A model generated the notes under the pieces. The model was not told the DNA's origin, made no database searches, and saw nothing but the letters and a program-made list of their open reading frames with translations. Source: Paenibacillus sp. SZ31 (GTDB taxonomy: Bacteria > Bacillota > Bacilli > Paenibacillales > Paenibacillaceae). Taken from it: a stretch of DNA of 64,000 nucleotides. Shown one piece after another: positions 44,414-53,378 of the stretch. A program made the position numbers and the translations under genes. The stretch is taken from positions 243,662 through 307,661 of the forward strand of contig NZ_JABBEA010000006.1 in assembly GCF_012912005.1 (NCBI RefSeq), written 5' to 3'. Every line of letters starts with the position of its first letter. The first letter of the stretch is position 1.

Positions 44414-44449
44414 AAAGCCCCTTTGCCATCATATTGGCAAAGGGGCTTT
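44414..44449. terminator. bidirectional terminator
   Basis: AAAGCCCCTTTGCCA and TGGCAAAGGGGCTTT form a perfect 15-base stem with the loop TCATAT between the convergent chemoreceptor and GIY-YIG genes. Confidence 0.9.
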
Positions 44450-44492
44450 AGTTTATAAAAGGGCAGGTATTTTAGAGAGGAAAATGTCCCGC

Positions 44493-45689
44493 CTATTCAG
44501 CAGATGGCTTTTTATCTCCGTGGTACCCTTGATCTCCGTAGGGCTCTAACTGTTCAAACCAGCGGTTCAGACATTTGGCCAGTGCATCTTTGGGATCGTA
44601 GTATGGGCTATCGTCTTGCTTCAATGTCTCCAGCACCTCGATCACGAAAGCATTTTCTCCATATTCATTCCATTCAGCCTGCAATCTTCGATTCAGATGG
44701 CTACCCATCTGTAGCATAAACCGTTGTCCATTAATGGTTTTCAGGTTAAGTGTACTGTCGATATAGACTTTGCCGTTACGTTCATTCCGAATCTGGTAGA
44801 CGCCCGCTTCCGTTTTGACTTCCTTCGCCTGTTCCTGCAATTCTTTGCGACGATTCATGTTCTCCTGCTCCCCCTTTTCTTTGCGCCCCTGTGTACTATC
44901 TCCGGCGTTCTGTTGATCTGCACGGCTCTCCAGCCAATACTGACTGCCGTCTGGCTCACGTTCCAGCAAGCCATAGTCGATGAGATACCTCCGTATTTCC
45001 ACGTAATCGTCATAGACTTCCTTCAGTAGTTCATTGACCTGTTTTTCGGAATATTTGCGCTCTGTATCGAATCGTTTGGCTATCTCAGTGAGCACGATAT
45101 ATTTATGCTTTTGCTGCATATGAAACGTCGTCAGTGGACCACTGGTACCCTCTGGAAAATACTTGTTCAGCACCTTCTCCCGGTCCTGTTCTGTAATATC
45201 AAATGAGTCACGATGGATCGTATGTCCATGCCTTGTCACAGGTGATACCCACTCAGCCGGAGCTTGGGTATCCTTACTCTTGAGAAGCTCCATCAATGCC
45301 AGAAATATCTTGGCCTGCCGTTCCTTCTCCTTCAATACAAACCGGTGATTCCGGATTGTGGAAGCACTCCCGATTCCAAGGGCCTTCTGTACTTCAGCAT
45401 CCTTCTTACCTTCATAGAATTGGGCCAGCAAGCCCCGTTGCACATCAGACAATCCGGTTACGCTTTTATCCAACTCCAGCAAATACTCAAATACCGATCC
45501 ATGAGCTTTCTCGATATGAACACGCATATAGCGGGCTGCCTCATAGAGCACCCCTTCTTCAGGGTATATAATCCCCGCTTCCGTCCTGTATCCACAGCAG
45601 ACGCATATATAGGCGGGACCTTCCTCCATGTAACCACGCTTGATCTCTTCCAGCGAAGCTGTTTGCAACCAGGATTCTGATGATTTCAT
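44493..45689 (-). CDS. DUF2087 / GIY-YIG-like fusion protein
   Basis: A multi-domain protein of 398 residues. Residues 29-63 hold a possible zinc site C-x2-C-x25-H-x4-H (C29, C32, H58, H63). A LuxR/sigma-4-like helix-turn-helix follows (about 78-120; G-L-S-D-V-Q-R-G-L-L, then I-G-S-A-S-T-I-R-N-H-R). Residues about 175-262 match DUF2087 (K-Y-F-P-E-G, then R-Y-L-I-D-Y-G-L-L-E-R). The C-terminus is GIY-YIG-like (G-V-Y-Q-I-R-N, then G-K-V-Y-I-D-S-T, then W-N-E-Y-G), but the second motif reads Y-I-D where nucleases have Y-I-G. It is likely a DNA-binding protein, perhaps a regulator, and nuclease activity is uncertain. It stands alone in the genome context. Confidence 0.75.
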   Translation of the reverse strand: MKSSESWLQTASLEEIKRGYMEEGPAYICVCCGYRTEAGIIYPEEGVLYEAARYMRVHIEKAHGSVFEYLLELDKSVTGLSDVQRGLLAQFYEGKKDAEVQKALGIGSASTIRNHRFVLKEKERQAKIFLALMELLKSKDTQAPAEWVSPVTRHGHTIHRDSFDITEQDREKVLNKYFPEGTSGPLTTFHMQQKHKYIVLTEIAKRFDTERKYSEKQVNELLKEVYDDYVEIRRYLIDYGLLEREPDGSQYWLESRADQQNAGDSTQGRKEKGEQENMNRRKELQEQAKEVKTEAGVYQIRNERNGKVYIDSTLNLKTINGQRFMLQMGSHLNRRLQAEWNEYGENAFVIEVLETLKQDDSPYYDPKDALAKCLNRWFEQLEPYGDQGYHGDKKPSAE

Positions 45690-45856
45690 GTAAAGCTCCT
45701 TTTTATCATGTTATGGTCATTTCAAGCGATTACAAATCAACTTATTATCATTTTTGTTTGTTTATTTATAGACATAATATAATTTCGTTTGGTTAATGTC
45801 AATATAACTGAAAGAAGTGTTGGGTTGAAGACATAGTGGATACCCCTTTGTTCAAC

Positions 45857-45892
45857 AGAAAAAAGACCGCAGGGTCGCAACCCCGCAGTCTC
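45857..45892 (-). terminator. terminator of the third chemoreceptor gene
   Basis: On the minus strand GACTGCGGGG and CCCTGCGGTC form the stem, followed by TTTTTTC. Confidence 0.8.
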
Positions 45893-45905
45893 ATTTCAAT
45901 CCGTG

Positions 45906-47879
45906 TTACAACTTAAACCGTTCAATCATGCTTTGCAGATCTTCAGCCATACGTGACAATGCCGCCGAAGATGCTGCGACCTCTTCCATTGTAGCCAACT
46001 GCTCTTGAGCAGCCGCTGATCCATCTTCCGTTCCAGAGGCAATTCTGTCCGATAGAACCATCGTATCATTTACTGCCTTGTTGATATGCCCCATACCCCC
46101 ATCAATCTGACGGGAAGCCGCAGATACTTCTCCAGCTTGTGCAGCAACTAATTGTACGGCAGTACGAATGTTATGGAAGGCTTCGCCTGCCTCCGTAACC
46201 ATCTGCGAACTCTTGACCATACCTTCTCCTGTACGGGCAAAGGTCGATTGCACTGCATTGGTTTTCTCCTGCATCTCATGCATAAGCTCGTTAATGCGCT
46301 CGGCTGATGCGCCTGAACTGTGAGCCAGTGTCTTCACTTCGTTGGCTACGACCGCGAATCCGCGACCTTGCTCGCCAGCTCTTGAAGCTTCAATTGATGC
46401 ATTCAATGCGAGAATGTTGGTCTGCTTGGCGATGGCCGTAATCTCGGCCACAATCACAAGAATCTCTTCATTTTTCGCGCGTAGATCCTCAATGACCACA
46501 GACATGGCTTTACTCTCGTCATTCACCTGCTGAATATGCGTAACTGCTTCTTCTACGGTAACCATACCCGCTTCCGACTTGGTCGATGCATCAAGAGCGA
46601 TACGAGCGGTGTCTTCAGCACTTGATGAGATCTCTTTGACTCCAATGGACATTTCGCCCACGAGTTGGCCTGTAGCCGCGAGACTGTTGTTCTGCAAAGT
46701 CGTTCCCGCCGCTGCATCCTGCATCAGTTCAGCCACCTGTTCTGTGGCTTTGGATGTCTGCTCGGAACTTGCCATCAACTCTTCAGAAGATGCTGCCAAC
46801 TGACTGGACGTATCATGTACCTCTCCAAGCACACTACGCAGTGAAGTCGTCATCGTGTCAAAGCTTTCTCCAAGCTGTCCGAACTCATCCTTGCGCTGCA
46901 AACCAACCCGAACGGTGAGATCCCCGGCGCTTACTTTGGATGCTGCCTGCGTTAATTGCAGTAATGGTCGGTGAATGCTGCGGATAATGAAAATAAGCAG
47001 AATCAACCCAATAACCAATGCAGATGCCACAATTGTAATTGCACGGATCAAAATAGGCATTACGGCTTCCGTTGCTTCGGAAGGAACCATCTCACCAACA
47101 ATTTTCCAACCTGTCACCGGATTGGTGAAATACACAGCTTCCAATTCGCGACCATCATATGTATATTTCACGGTCCCACTTTCCTTCGTATACATCTCAT
47201 TAATGTAGCTTTCATCCGATTGCGTACCCGATTCAATACTGTAGTGGAACAGGAATTTGCCCCCGTTATCCAGCATGTACAGTTTTCCTTCTTTACCAAT
47301 GCGTATCTGATCAACGGATTCTTTCAGATGATTGAGACTGACATTGGCCCCGAATACCCCTTTGCCGTCAGCCAATTTGGCTGATGCCGTTACAACCCAT
47401 TCGCCTGTTGTAACCGACTGGAACGTATCCGAGATTACTGGCTCGTCCTGGGACATGCCCATCGTATACCATGAACGTTCTCGCGGGTCATAGATCTGTT
47501 CTCCAGGATCAGGGGACTTCATCCAGCTACCATCTTCGGCACCTGCGGTAAGTACTCCCAGTTCCTTGTGATTCTGAGACATTCGATCCATCTGCCTTTG
47601 AAGTGCAGGAGATTTGTTAATAATATCGTTTGAAGTAATACCCGCGGCCATCTGTGCTGCGTTATCCTTCTCCATTTCCAGCATTTGATTTATCTGCAGA
47701 CTAAGCATTTCTGTTTTGGCCTGTGCAGAACGAATAATTTCCATTTTAACCTGGTCAGCAGCTTTTTGATAAGACAACCATCCCACGGTAATGCTCGGTA
47801 CTATCAGGAACAGGAGCAATGCAGCAATCAGGCGTTTTTTTACGGTTAAAGTAAACCAATTTCGAATCCTTTTCTTCAT
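45906..47879 (-). CDS. methyl-accepting chemotaxis protein (McpA/B-like)
   Basis: A chemoreceptor of 657 residues with the same plan as the receptor at 42.3 kb. It has a membrane helix near 15-35, a dCache domain containing Y-D-P-R-E-R-S-W-Y, a second helix near 280-300, HAMP, and the signalling domain with [16 protein letters not shown]. The W-Y motif again points to amino acids or similar small ligands. GGGGGATAG precedes the ATG at 47879. A sigma-D-like promoter is seen upstream, consistent with control together with motility genes. Confidence 0.92.
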   Translation of the reverse strand: MKKRIRNWFTLTVKKRLIAALLLFLIVPSITVGWLSYQKAADQVKMEIIRSAQAKTEMLSLQINQMLEMEKDNAAQMAAGITSNDIINKSPALQRQMDRMSQNHKELGVLTAGAEDGSWMKSPDPGEQIYDPRERSWYTMGMSQDEPVISDTFQSVTTGEWVVTASAKLADGKGVFGANVSLNHLKESVDQIRIGKEGKLYMLDNGGKFLFHYSIESGTQSDESYINEMYTKESGTVKYTYDGRELEAVYFTNPVTGWKIVGEMVPSEATEAVMPILIRAITIVASALVIGLILLIFIIRSIHRPLLQLTQAASKVSAGDLTVRVGLQRKDEFGQLGESFDTMTTSLRSVLGEVHDTSSQLAASSEELMASSEQTSKATEQVAELMQDAAAGTTLQNNSLAATGQLVGEMSIGVKEISSSAEDTARIALDASTKSEAGMVTVEEAVTHIQQVNDESKAMSVVIEDLRAKNEEILVIVAEITAIAKQTNILALNASIEASRAGEQGRGFAVVANEVKTLAHSSGASAERINELMHEMQEKTNAVQSTFARTGEGMVKSSQMVTEAGEAFHNIRTAVQLVAAQAGEVSAASRQIDGGMGHINKAVNDTMVLSDRIASGTEDGSAAAQEQLATMEEVAASSAALSRMAEDLQSMIERFKL

Positions 47880-47916
47880 TTTAACTATCCCCCATCATAA
47901 TCTTCACCCATCCTTT

Positions 47917-47943
47917 TATCGGACAATCGCTGTAAAAATATTA
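47917..47943 (-). promoter_or_regulatory. sigma-D-like promoter
   Basis: On the minus strand TAAT, a 15-base spacer and GTCCGATA resemble TAAA-N15-GCCGATAT. It lies about 40 bases before the chemoreceptor start. Confidence 0.5.
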
Positions 47944-48019
47944 TGTATATATACTAAATTAGAATAAATTTAATCTTTTCGGTCAGGTTAGATGGACTTA
48001 CCTTATCCGTCTTTTCGTT

Positions 48020-48048
48020 TTGACCCTCTAAGCGAGATCGTTTACAAT
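48020..48048 (+). promoter_or_regulatory. sigma-A promoter of the serine hydrolase gene
   Basis: TTGACC (48020-48025) and TACAAT (48043-48048) are separated by 17 bases. Transcription should start near 48055, shortly before AAGGAGAGG at 48081-48089. Confidence 0.8.
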
Positions 48049-48146
48049 GCTCATAAGCTGGCTATTCATGAAACGATTGGAAGGAGAGGATTCAAATCTT
48101 ACGCAAGGCAAATGAAAGACAACGCATTTCCACTGTTTATTCATCC

Positions 48147-49547
48147 ATGTTCCGCATTCTGTTAGCGCTCATCCTGTGCGCAGGCCCGATTCTGGGACAA
48201 GCGGGTATCACGGCATCCGCAGTACAGGCGACGCAAGCAGTTCACATTGAAGTGAATGGTGAGCAACAATCCTGGAAGAACGCACCACTTATCATCAAAG
48301 GTTCAACGTTTGTTCCACTGAGGGATGTGGTCACATCGGTTAAAGGCACGTTGAAATGGGATAATCGCACCAAGACGGCTACCATTACCGTTGGCAGAGA
48401 CAAGCTGGTCCATCAGGCTGGCAGCAATTTCATTAAGGTAAACCAGGTCGATCTGGCAACAGGTGTGAATTCACGTACAGTTAACGGTACGTTGATGGTA
48501 CCTGTTCGGGCCATGGCTAATGCAATTAAGGCCGATATCAAGGTCCAACGTACAGCTACAGGTCAGATGAGTGTGAATATGGTAACCGATCAAGTCAGCC
48601 TGCTGAAGAGCGAAGTTGCCAGCGTAGATACGTATCTGCGCGAGATCAACTATCCGGGTATGGCTCTGATTGCCCGTGATGGTGAAGTACTTCTAAAGCA
48701 AGGCTACGGACTTGCCGACGAACAGACACTGAATCGTCCGGATCAGAAGACTCGAATCGCATCGCTGAGCAAATCCTTCACGGCCGCTTCCATTCTTAGT
48801 CTGGCGGAAGAAGGAAAGGTTGATGTGCAAGATCCAATCTCCAAGTACATCTCCGATATACCGAAGGGAGATCAGATCACGCTGCATATGCTCTTATCTC
48901 AGACCTCAGGTCTGCCATCCGCATTCGGTCGGGGTGAAGGAACTTCTATGGAAGAGACTGTAGAGGAGATTCGCCACAAAACGTTGAAGTTTGAACCAGG
49001 GAGTGCTTATCTGTACAGCAACAGCGGGTATGTTCTGCTCGCTTACGTCGTTGAACAGGTATCCGGCATGAGTTATGCCGATTACGTGCAGCAGACTATA
49101 CTGAAGCCACTTGGCATGAAAAATTCGGGAGAGGCTTCCCGTAAAGTGCATACCATTAGTGGTTTTGTTCAACAAGATAACGCATGGGTAACTGCCCCTT
49201 ACTATGTATCTCAATCCGGTTCAGGAACCATCTATTCCACGGTGGACGATATGCTCAAATGGGATCGTGCCTTGTATACGGACCAGACTCTAAGCCAGGA
49301 TACGATTGAACAGATGTATGAGCCTTATTCTGATAAAAACTATGGCTACGCCTGGATTCTGAAAGAGAACGGCACGAATCGTACCGTCTTCCACAACGGT
49401 AGTGGTGGCGGGTTTGCCACAGCTTTTTCACGTAATCTGTCCGATGATATCACCATTATCCTGCTCGGCAATCATGCAGGTATGGACATGACTTCACTTT
49501 TAGATGAAGTTGAGGCAAAAACAGCCAAAGCACTGCAACTGCAATAA
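48147..49547 (+). CDS. secreted beta-lactamase-family serine hydrolase with copper-amine-oxidase-like domain
   Basis: An exported protein of at least 466 residues. After the signal peptide comes a copper-amine-oxidase N-terminal-like domain (about 30-135; F-V-P-L-R-D-V-V, then M-V-P-V-R-A-M-A), a wall- or polymer-associated module common in Paenibacillus. The rest is a class C beta-lactamase/DD-peptidase fold with S-L-S-K (nucleophile Ser and Lys), Y-S-N and H-N-G-S-G-G. The ATG at 48147 has no ribosome binding site. A strong AAGGAGAGG lies at 48081-48089, and the frame is open back to it, with an in-frame ATC at 48096 at good spacing and a basic N-terminus behind it, so the true start is probably upstream. 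Confidence 0.85.
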   Translation: MFRILLALILCAGPILGQAGITASAVQATQAVHIEVNGEQQSWKNAPLIIKGSTFVPLRDVVTSVKGTLKWDNRTKTATITVGRDKLVHQAGSNFIKVNQVDLATGVNSRTVNGTLMVPVRAMANAIKADIKVQRTATGQMSVNMVTDQVSLLKSEVASVDTYLREINYPGMALIARDGEVLLKQGYGLADEQTLNRPDQKTRIASLSKSFTAASILSLAEEGKVDVQDPISKYISDIPKGDQITLHMLLSQTSGLPSAFGRGEGTSMEETVEEIRHKTLKFEPGSAYLYSNSGYVLLAYVVEQVSGMSYADYVQQTILKPLGMKNSGEASRKVHTISGFVQQDNAWVTAPYYVSQSGSGTIYSTVDDMLKWDRALYTDQTLSQDTIEQMYEPYSDKNYGYAWILKENGTNRTVFHNGSGGGFATAFSRNLSDDITIILLGNHAGMDMTSLLDEVEAKTAKALQLQ

Positions 49548-49571
49548 TTTTATTTTCATAAAGAGTAACAG

Positions 49572-49605
49572 GAGACGGTCCTTCAACAGGATCGTCTCTT
49601 TTATT
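49572..49605 (+). terminator. terminator of the serine hydrolase gene
   Basis: GAGACGGTCC and GGATCGTCTC form the stem, followed by TTTTATTT. Confidence 0.88.
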
Positions 49606-49701
49606 TAGTCAAAAAAGAAACATTTTTACAATTTTTCCGTTTATATTATGTAGGTATATTCTGGAATCAAGAAACAGATCTAATACTAGTCGAGGTGCAT
49701 A

Positions 49702-51114
49702 ATGAAGAAAACCATTTTACTACTGTTTTTGAGTCTATTCTTACTCGTTTTGCTCCCTAATCAGGGAAATGCCGCTGCAAGCACGTCGAAAATCGTTATG
49801 GATGGAGAGGAATTAGTCCTCCCAAGTGATGTACAGGTGACGATTATCAATAAAAACGTGATGATCCCGATTCGTGTCGTTGCCGAAAATTTGAAATTCA
49901 AAGTCGATTGGAACCAACAAGCACACACTGTAAAAATTCAGCAAGATCAACAGACGATTTCCCTAACCGTCGATCAAAAGCAAGCCATGGTTGCTGACAA
50001 ACAAGTCACTTTGAACACAGCACCGCAGATTTTGAATAAAACGCTGGTGGTGCCCATTCGATTTGTCAGTGAACAAATGGGGCTTAAGGTAAGATGGAAC
50101 AATCAAGACAAGATCGTATACTTAACGAACACTAGTAAGGAACCTGCTATCGAACCAGGCAACAGTTCTGGAAAAGGGGATTCAAGCTCTACCGCTCAGG
50201 TTACCGATATCCAATTTGCCAATAATCAGCTCGTTGTATCCACCGATGGGGCCGTTCAGCCGGTAGTAACGACACTCAAGTATCCTGATCGTCTGGTTGT
50301 GGACTTGCCGGGAGCTACCTTTGGTGATATCTCCCAGCCGCTGGATCAAGGACTCAATGGCAGGCTGGATGTGAGCGCTTATCCCAATGTGACGGAAGTG
50401 AGATATTCACTGTTCAAACGAGAACCGGCGCAAGTTCGAATTGTTGTAGAATTGAATCATGTGAAGGATATCCAGTATAGCCAGAACGTCATTGCCGATA
50501 AACTGATTATTGACCTGAATGTTGCAGGAGACAACGTCGCACCTGCTCCTGTAACTCCAGTAGGCGATTCAGGACGCAAGGTCGTTGTGATCGATCCAGG
50601 ACACGGTGGCAGTGATCCAGGAACGATTAGCATCACGAACAAACCCGAAAAGGACTACAATCTGGCATTGGCTCACAAAGTACAAGCCCTGTTGCTCAAT
50701 GAGCCCAATATCGAATTGGTGATGACTCGTGAAGGTGATACATATCCGACCCGCCCTGAGCGTGTTCAACTCGCCAATCAATTAAATGCGGATGTATTCG
50801 TATCTATCCACGGCAATAGTGTGAAGTCCGCCCCCCAAGCCACAGGTACGGAGACATACTATTATCAACGCAGTAATAGCAAAGAATTAGCCACTATCAT
50901 TCATCAACGTTTGGTGAAAGCCATGGGTCTCAGAGATCGTGGTGTGAAAAATGGCAACTTGGAAGTGATCCGAGACACGACCATGCCTGCAGTGCTTTTG
51001 GAAGTAGGATTCTTGAGTAATGTGCTCGATGAAGAACTGATGTCATCCGAAGTTGTTCAGATGAAAGCCGCTCAAGCGATAGCCGACGGAATCAAGGAGT
51101 ATTTGGGCCTATAA
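49702..51114 (+). CDS. N-acetylmuramoyl-L-alanine amidase with AMIN domain
   Basis: A secreted cell-wall hydrolase of 470 residues that cuts the bond between muramic acid and the stem peptide. In order it has a signal peptide (1-24), a copper-amine-oxidase-like domain (about 35-145, similar to that of the preceding gene), a Ser/Gly linker, an AMIN domain (about 160-270) and an Amidase_3 catalytic domain (about 288-468). The catalytic part has the zinc ligands in V-V-I-D-P-G-H-G-G-S-D-P-G, then M-T-R-E-G-D, a His in V-S-I-H-G-N-S and a Glu in L-L-E-V-G-F-L-S-N. GAGGTG precedes the ATG. The GerMN lipoprotein gene follows by 34 bases, suggesting a joint role in wall remodelling. Confidence 0.92.
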   Translation: MKKTILLLFLSLFLLVLLPNQGNAAASTSKIVMDGEELVLPSDVQVTIINKNVMIPIRVVAENLKFKVDWNQQAHTVKIQQDQQTISLTVDQKQAMVADKQVTLNTAPQILNKTLVVPIRFVSEQMGLKVRWNNQDKIVYLTNTSKEPAIEPGNSSGKGDSSSTAQVTDIQFANNQLVVSTDGAVQPVVTTLKYPDRLVVDLPGATFGDISQPLDQGLNGRLDVSAYPNVTEVRYSLFKREPAQVRIVVELNHVKDIQYSQNVIADKLIIDLNVAGDNVAPAPVTPVGDSGRKVVVIDPGHGGSDPGTISITNKPEKDYNLALAHKVQALLLNEPNIELVMTREGDTYPTRPERVQLANQLNADVFVSIHGNSVKSAPQATGTETYYYQRSNSKELATIIHQRLVKAMGLRDRGVKNGNLEVIRDTTMPAVLLEVGFLSNVLDEELMSSEVVQMKAAQAIADGIKEYLGL

Positions 51115-51148
51115 ATCATTAAATATATCAGATGAAGGAAGTGATTCT

Positions 51149-51709
51149 TTGAATAAGAAGCTAGGTTGTGCACTTATATTATCATGCTTGATCCTTATCG
51201 GAGTCGGATGTGCCCAGAAGCCAGTGAGTGAATCCGGATCGAATCAACCTGCTGTTCAGGGAGGACAGGCGCAGTCACCAAACCCATCTGAACCGGAGGT
51301 GGATCTAGACAAAATGAATACACAAGTCGTCGACATTTACTTGGCAGACTCTCAGGTACTGGAGCTTGAGAAAACAGAACAGGAAATTGAATACAAGGAT
51401 GATTCCGAAAAATATAAAAAAACATTTGCAGCGTTGCAAACGAACACCGATTCAGAACTCATTTCCCTTTGGGAGCAGGTTGAATTGCTCTCTGTCCAAT
51501 ATGCTGAGGGTACGGTGACTTTTGATGTTCATATCCCAACTGAAGCCAATCTCGGTACCAGTGGAGAGTTACTCGCATTGGAAGCTTTAACGAAAACGAT
51601 GTTTCAATTTGATGAAGTGAACAGCCTGGATATACTGGTGGACGGTGAAGCCGTTGATAGTTTGATGGGTCATGCCGAGCTGGAGCACCCCATTCATCGC
51701 GAACCCTGA
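51149..51709 (+). CDS. GerMN-domain lipoprotein
   Basis: A lipoprotein of 186 residues. The signal peptide ends in the lipobox V-G-C at Cys21, followed by a Gln/Ser/Pro-rich linker. The remaining part fits a single GerMN (sporulation/germination) domain: V-D-I-Y-L-A-D-S-Q, a helical middle, then V-T-F-D-V-H-I-P-T and the closing strand L-D-I-L-V-D-G-E-A-V-D-S-L. In GerM proteins the domain occurs twice and is needed for cortex and spore-wall assembly. The start is TTG, with GAAGGAAG upstream. The short gap to the amidase gene implies co-transcription, so it may guide or restrain that enzyme. Confidence 0.82.
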   Translation: MNKKLGCALILSCLILIGVGCAQKPVSESGSNQPAVQGGQAQSPNPSEPEVDLDKMNTQVVDIYLADSQVLELEKTEQEIEYKDDSEKYKKTFAALQTNTDSELISLWEQVELLSVQYAEGTVTFDVHIPTEANLGTSGELLALEALTKTMFQFDEVNSLDILVDGEAVDSLMGHAELEHPIHREP

Positions 51710-51726
51710 ATGATTCACAACAATGG

Positions 51727-51752
51727 AAAAAGAACGTCCCCAGGGACGTTCT
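51727..51752 (-). terminator. terminator of the ABC/metallohydrolase operon
   Basis: AGAACGTCC and GGACGTTCT form the stem; on the minus strand TTTTTCC follows. It also lies at the end of the convergent GerMN gene. Confidence 0.8.
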
Positions 51753-51788
51753 CAGATAACGAACGCAATACTACGTTTCATGCACAAT

Positions 51789-53378
51789 TCACACATATAG
51801 CTCGTCCCCAGTAGACAGTGAATGTATAACTGTTCCCGGTGACGGGCTATTTTTGAGCAATCCTTCTTTTAATCTGTCCGTCTCTGCCCGATCAGCATGC
51901 ACAAGGACCGTATGCCTTGCTGGAATCTGATGCAGCATCCGCTCGACATCCTTCCAGCCCTGATGTACTTTATAACGTATTTTCCGCACCTCACTCACTC
52001 CATACTTGTCAGGAACCCGTAGCAGCTTATCAGCAAATGTACCATGAGCAACATGCCCAGTGAGCAGAATCAGATTCTCCTCCCTGTCCGAGAATTGACT
52101 ATAGTACCAACGGGCAAGCGAGGACTGCATCATGCCGTCCGGAATGAACCATAGCGAAGCAGCATGTAGTTCCAACAGTTGTTCCCGCTCTTGGGTGGTC
52201 GTAGGCAGATCCCATCCTCGTCCGGTCAGAAAGCCATCAATTTCGTCTGGCAACGAACTTCCGGTGATATGCTCTCCCTTGTCCCTCAACCAGTATGGAG
52301 CATGCATAAGTTGCTTCATGCCATCCACGAGTCCTTGTTCCACTACGATTGGAACAGCCGGGAATTGTTGCTGTGCCCACAGTATGATCTCCTGTCCACG
52401 CCCTACAACAGGCATGGGTAAGAGCACCTTTCCACCTTGAGCAATCGTCTGGCGAATGGCTTTTTCCAGCTGTTCCAGTTTGTCAGCCTGTGTATCTTGG
52501 TCCGTACCATAGGCCGCATCAACGATCGCCAGATCCACCAGCCCGACGGAAGATACTGCTGCTCTATCTGCTCTGCCTGCTACATTTGCTCTGCCTACTC
52601 CATCTGCTTCGTTGGATGTGAAATTTCCCTGCTTCATGAGTGTCTCCGTGGATACGAAGGTGCTTGACGACGCCTCTGATGCAACAGATGTCTGATCTTG
52701 TAACGTTATGAATTCTCCAGCCTTTTGCCCAGTGTTTATAGCGACTAGTTCCTCCGCGCCCCACCGTTCGCTGCTCGAAGCATCGAACACGGGATTTTCA
52801 TGGAGCGTGCCTGCCTGCGAGAACACCTCCGCTGGACAATCCTCCTGTAAAAGCATCGATTCGGACGTGTAGTCCCCGGAATAAAAAATCCGCTTAGCTG
52901 CCACTTCAAGCCCAAACCACACCGATCCAGCCAGATGTCCACTGCGTCCCCACATCACTTTTACTTCAGGAATGGGTTCGAACCAGGTTTGGGATACAAC
53001 CTCATCCTCCAGATACCGATAACGAATAGCTTGCTCATCTGCTTCATCATAAGGAAGTTCTTCGCCTACACGCTCTACAAACCTACGCCAGTTGGCAAAA
53101 TACGTACGCAGCTGTGCCCTCGTCTCCCTCGTCGTCCACACTTCACCCTGGTAACCCATCTTATACAGCAATGGGATGGCGACCGAATGATCCTCATGGG
53201 CGTGGGACAAGAAGACCGCATCCAGTTGCGGGACAATCTCCGGGTCAATCATCGGATACTCACCCGTACCTTCTTTTTTCACACCACAATCCAGCAAAAG
53301 GCGAACATTGCTACCGCTCAGGAGATAGGCGGAACGTCCATGTTCCCCTGCACCGCCCCATACGTTCAGTTTGATCAT
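51789..53378 (-). CDS. metallo-beta-lactamase-fold hydrolase (beta-CASP-like)
   Basis: A zinc hydrolase of 529 residues. The metal motif is H-A-H-E-D-H-S near residue 58, with G-R-S-G-H-L-A-G-S and Y-S-G-D-Y-T further on, and a beta-CASP-like C-terminal half that ends in V-L-V-H-A-D-R-A-E. This group includes RNases and DNA/RNA-processing factors. A low-complexity insert of about 60 residues (Ser/Thr/Ala-rich, near 215-275) separates the lactamase and CASP parts. The ATG at 53378 overlaps the permease stop as ATGA, giving coupled translation; a GTG at 53390 is the alternative. Its presence as last gene of an ABC transporter operon is unusual and its substrate is unknown. Confidence 0.8.
   Translation of the reverse strand: MIKLNVWGGAGEHGRSAYLLSGSNVRLLLDCGVKKEGTGEYPMIDPEIVPQLDAVFLSHAHEDHSVAIPLLYKMGYQGEVWTTRETRAQLRTYFANWRRFVERVGEELPYDEADEQAIRYRYLEDEVVSQTWFEPIPEVKVMWGRSGHLAGSVWFGLEVAAKRIFYSGDYTSESMLLQEDCPAEVFSQAGTLHENPVFDASSSERWGAEELVAINTGQKAGEFITLQDQTSVASEASSSTFVSTETLMKQGNFTSNEADGVGRANVAGRADRAAVSSVGLVDLAIVDAAYGTDQDTQADKLEQLEKAIRQTIAQGGKVLLPMPVVGRGQEIILWAQQQFPAVPIVVEQGLVDGMKQLMHAPYWLRDKGEHITGSSLPDEIDGFLTGRGWDLPTTTQEREQLLELHAASLWFIPDGMMQSSLARWYYSQFSDREENLILLTGHVAHGTFADKLLRVPDKYGVSEVRKIRYKVHQGWKDVERMLHQIPARHTVLVHADRAETDRLKEGLLKNSPSPGTVIHSLSTGDELYV

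Noticed and set aside
47992..48165. A 57-codon plus-strand frame before the serine hydrolase
   Set aside because: It has no ribosome binding site and runs through the sigma-A promoter and the Shine-Dalgarno sequence of the real gene.
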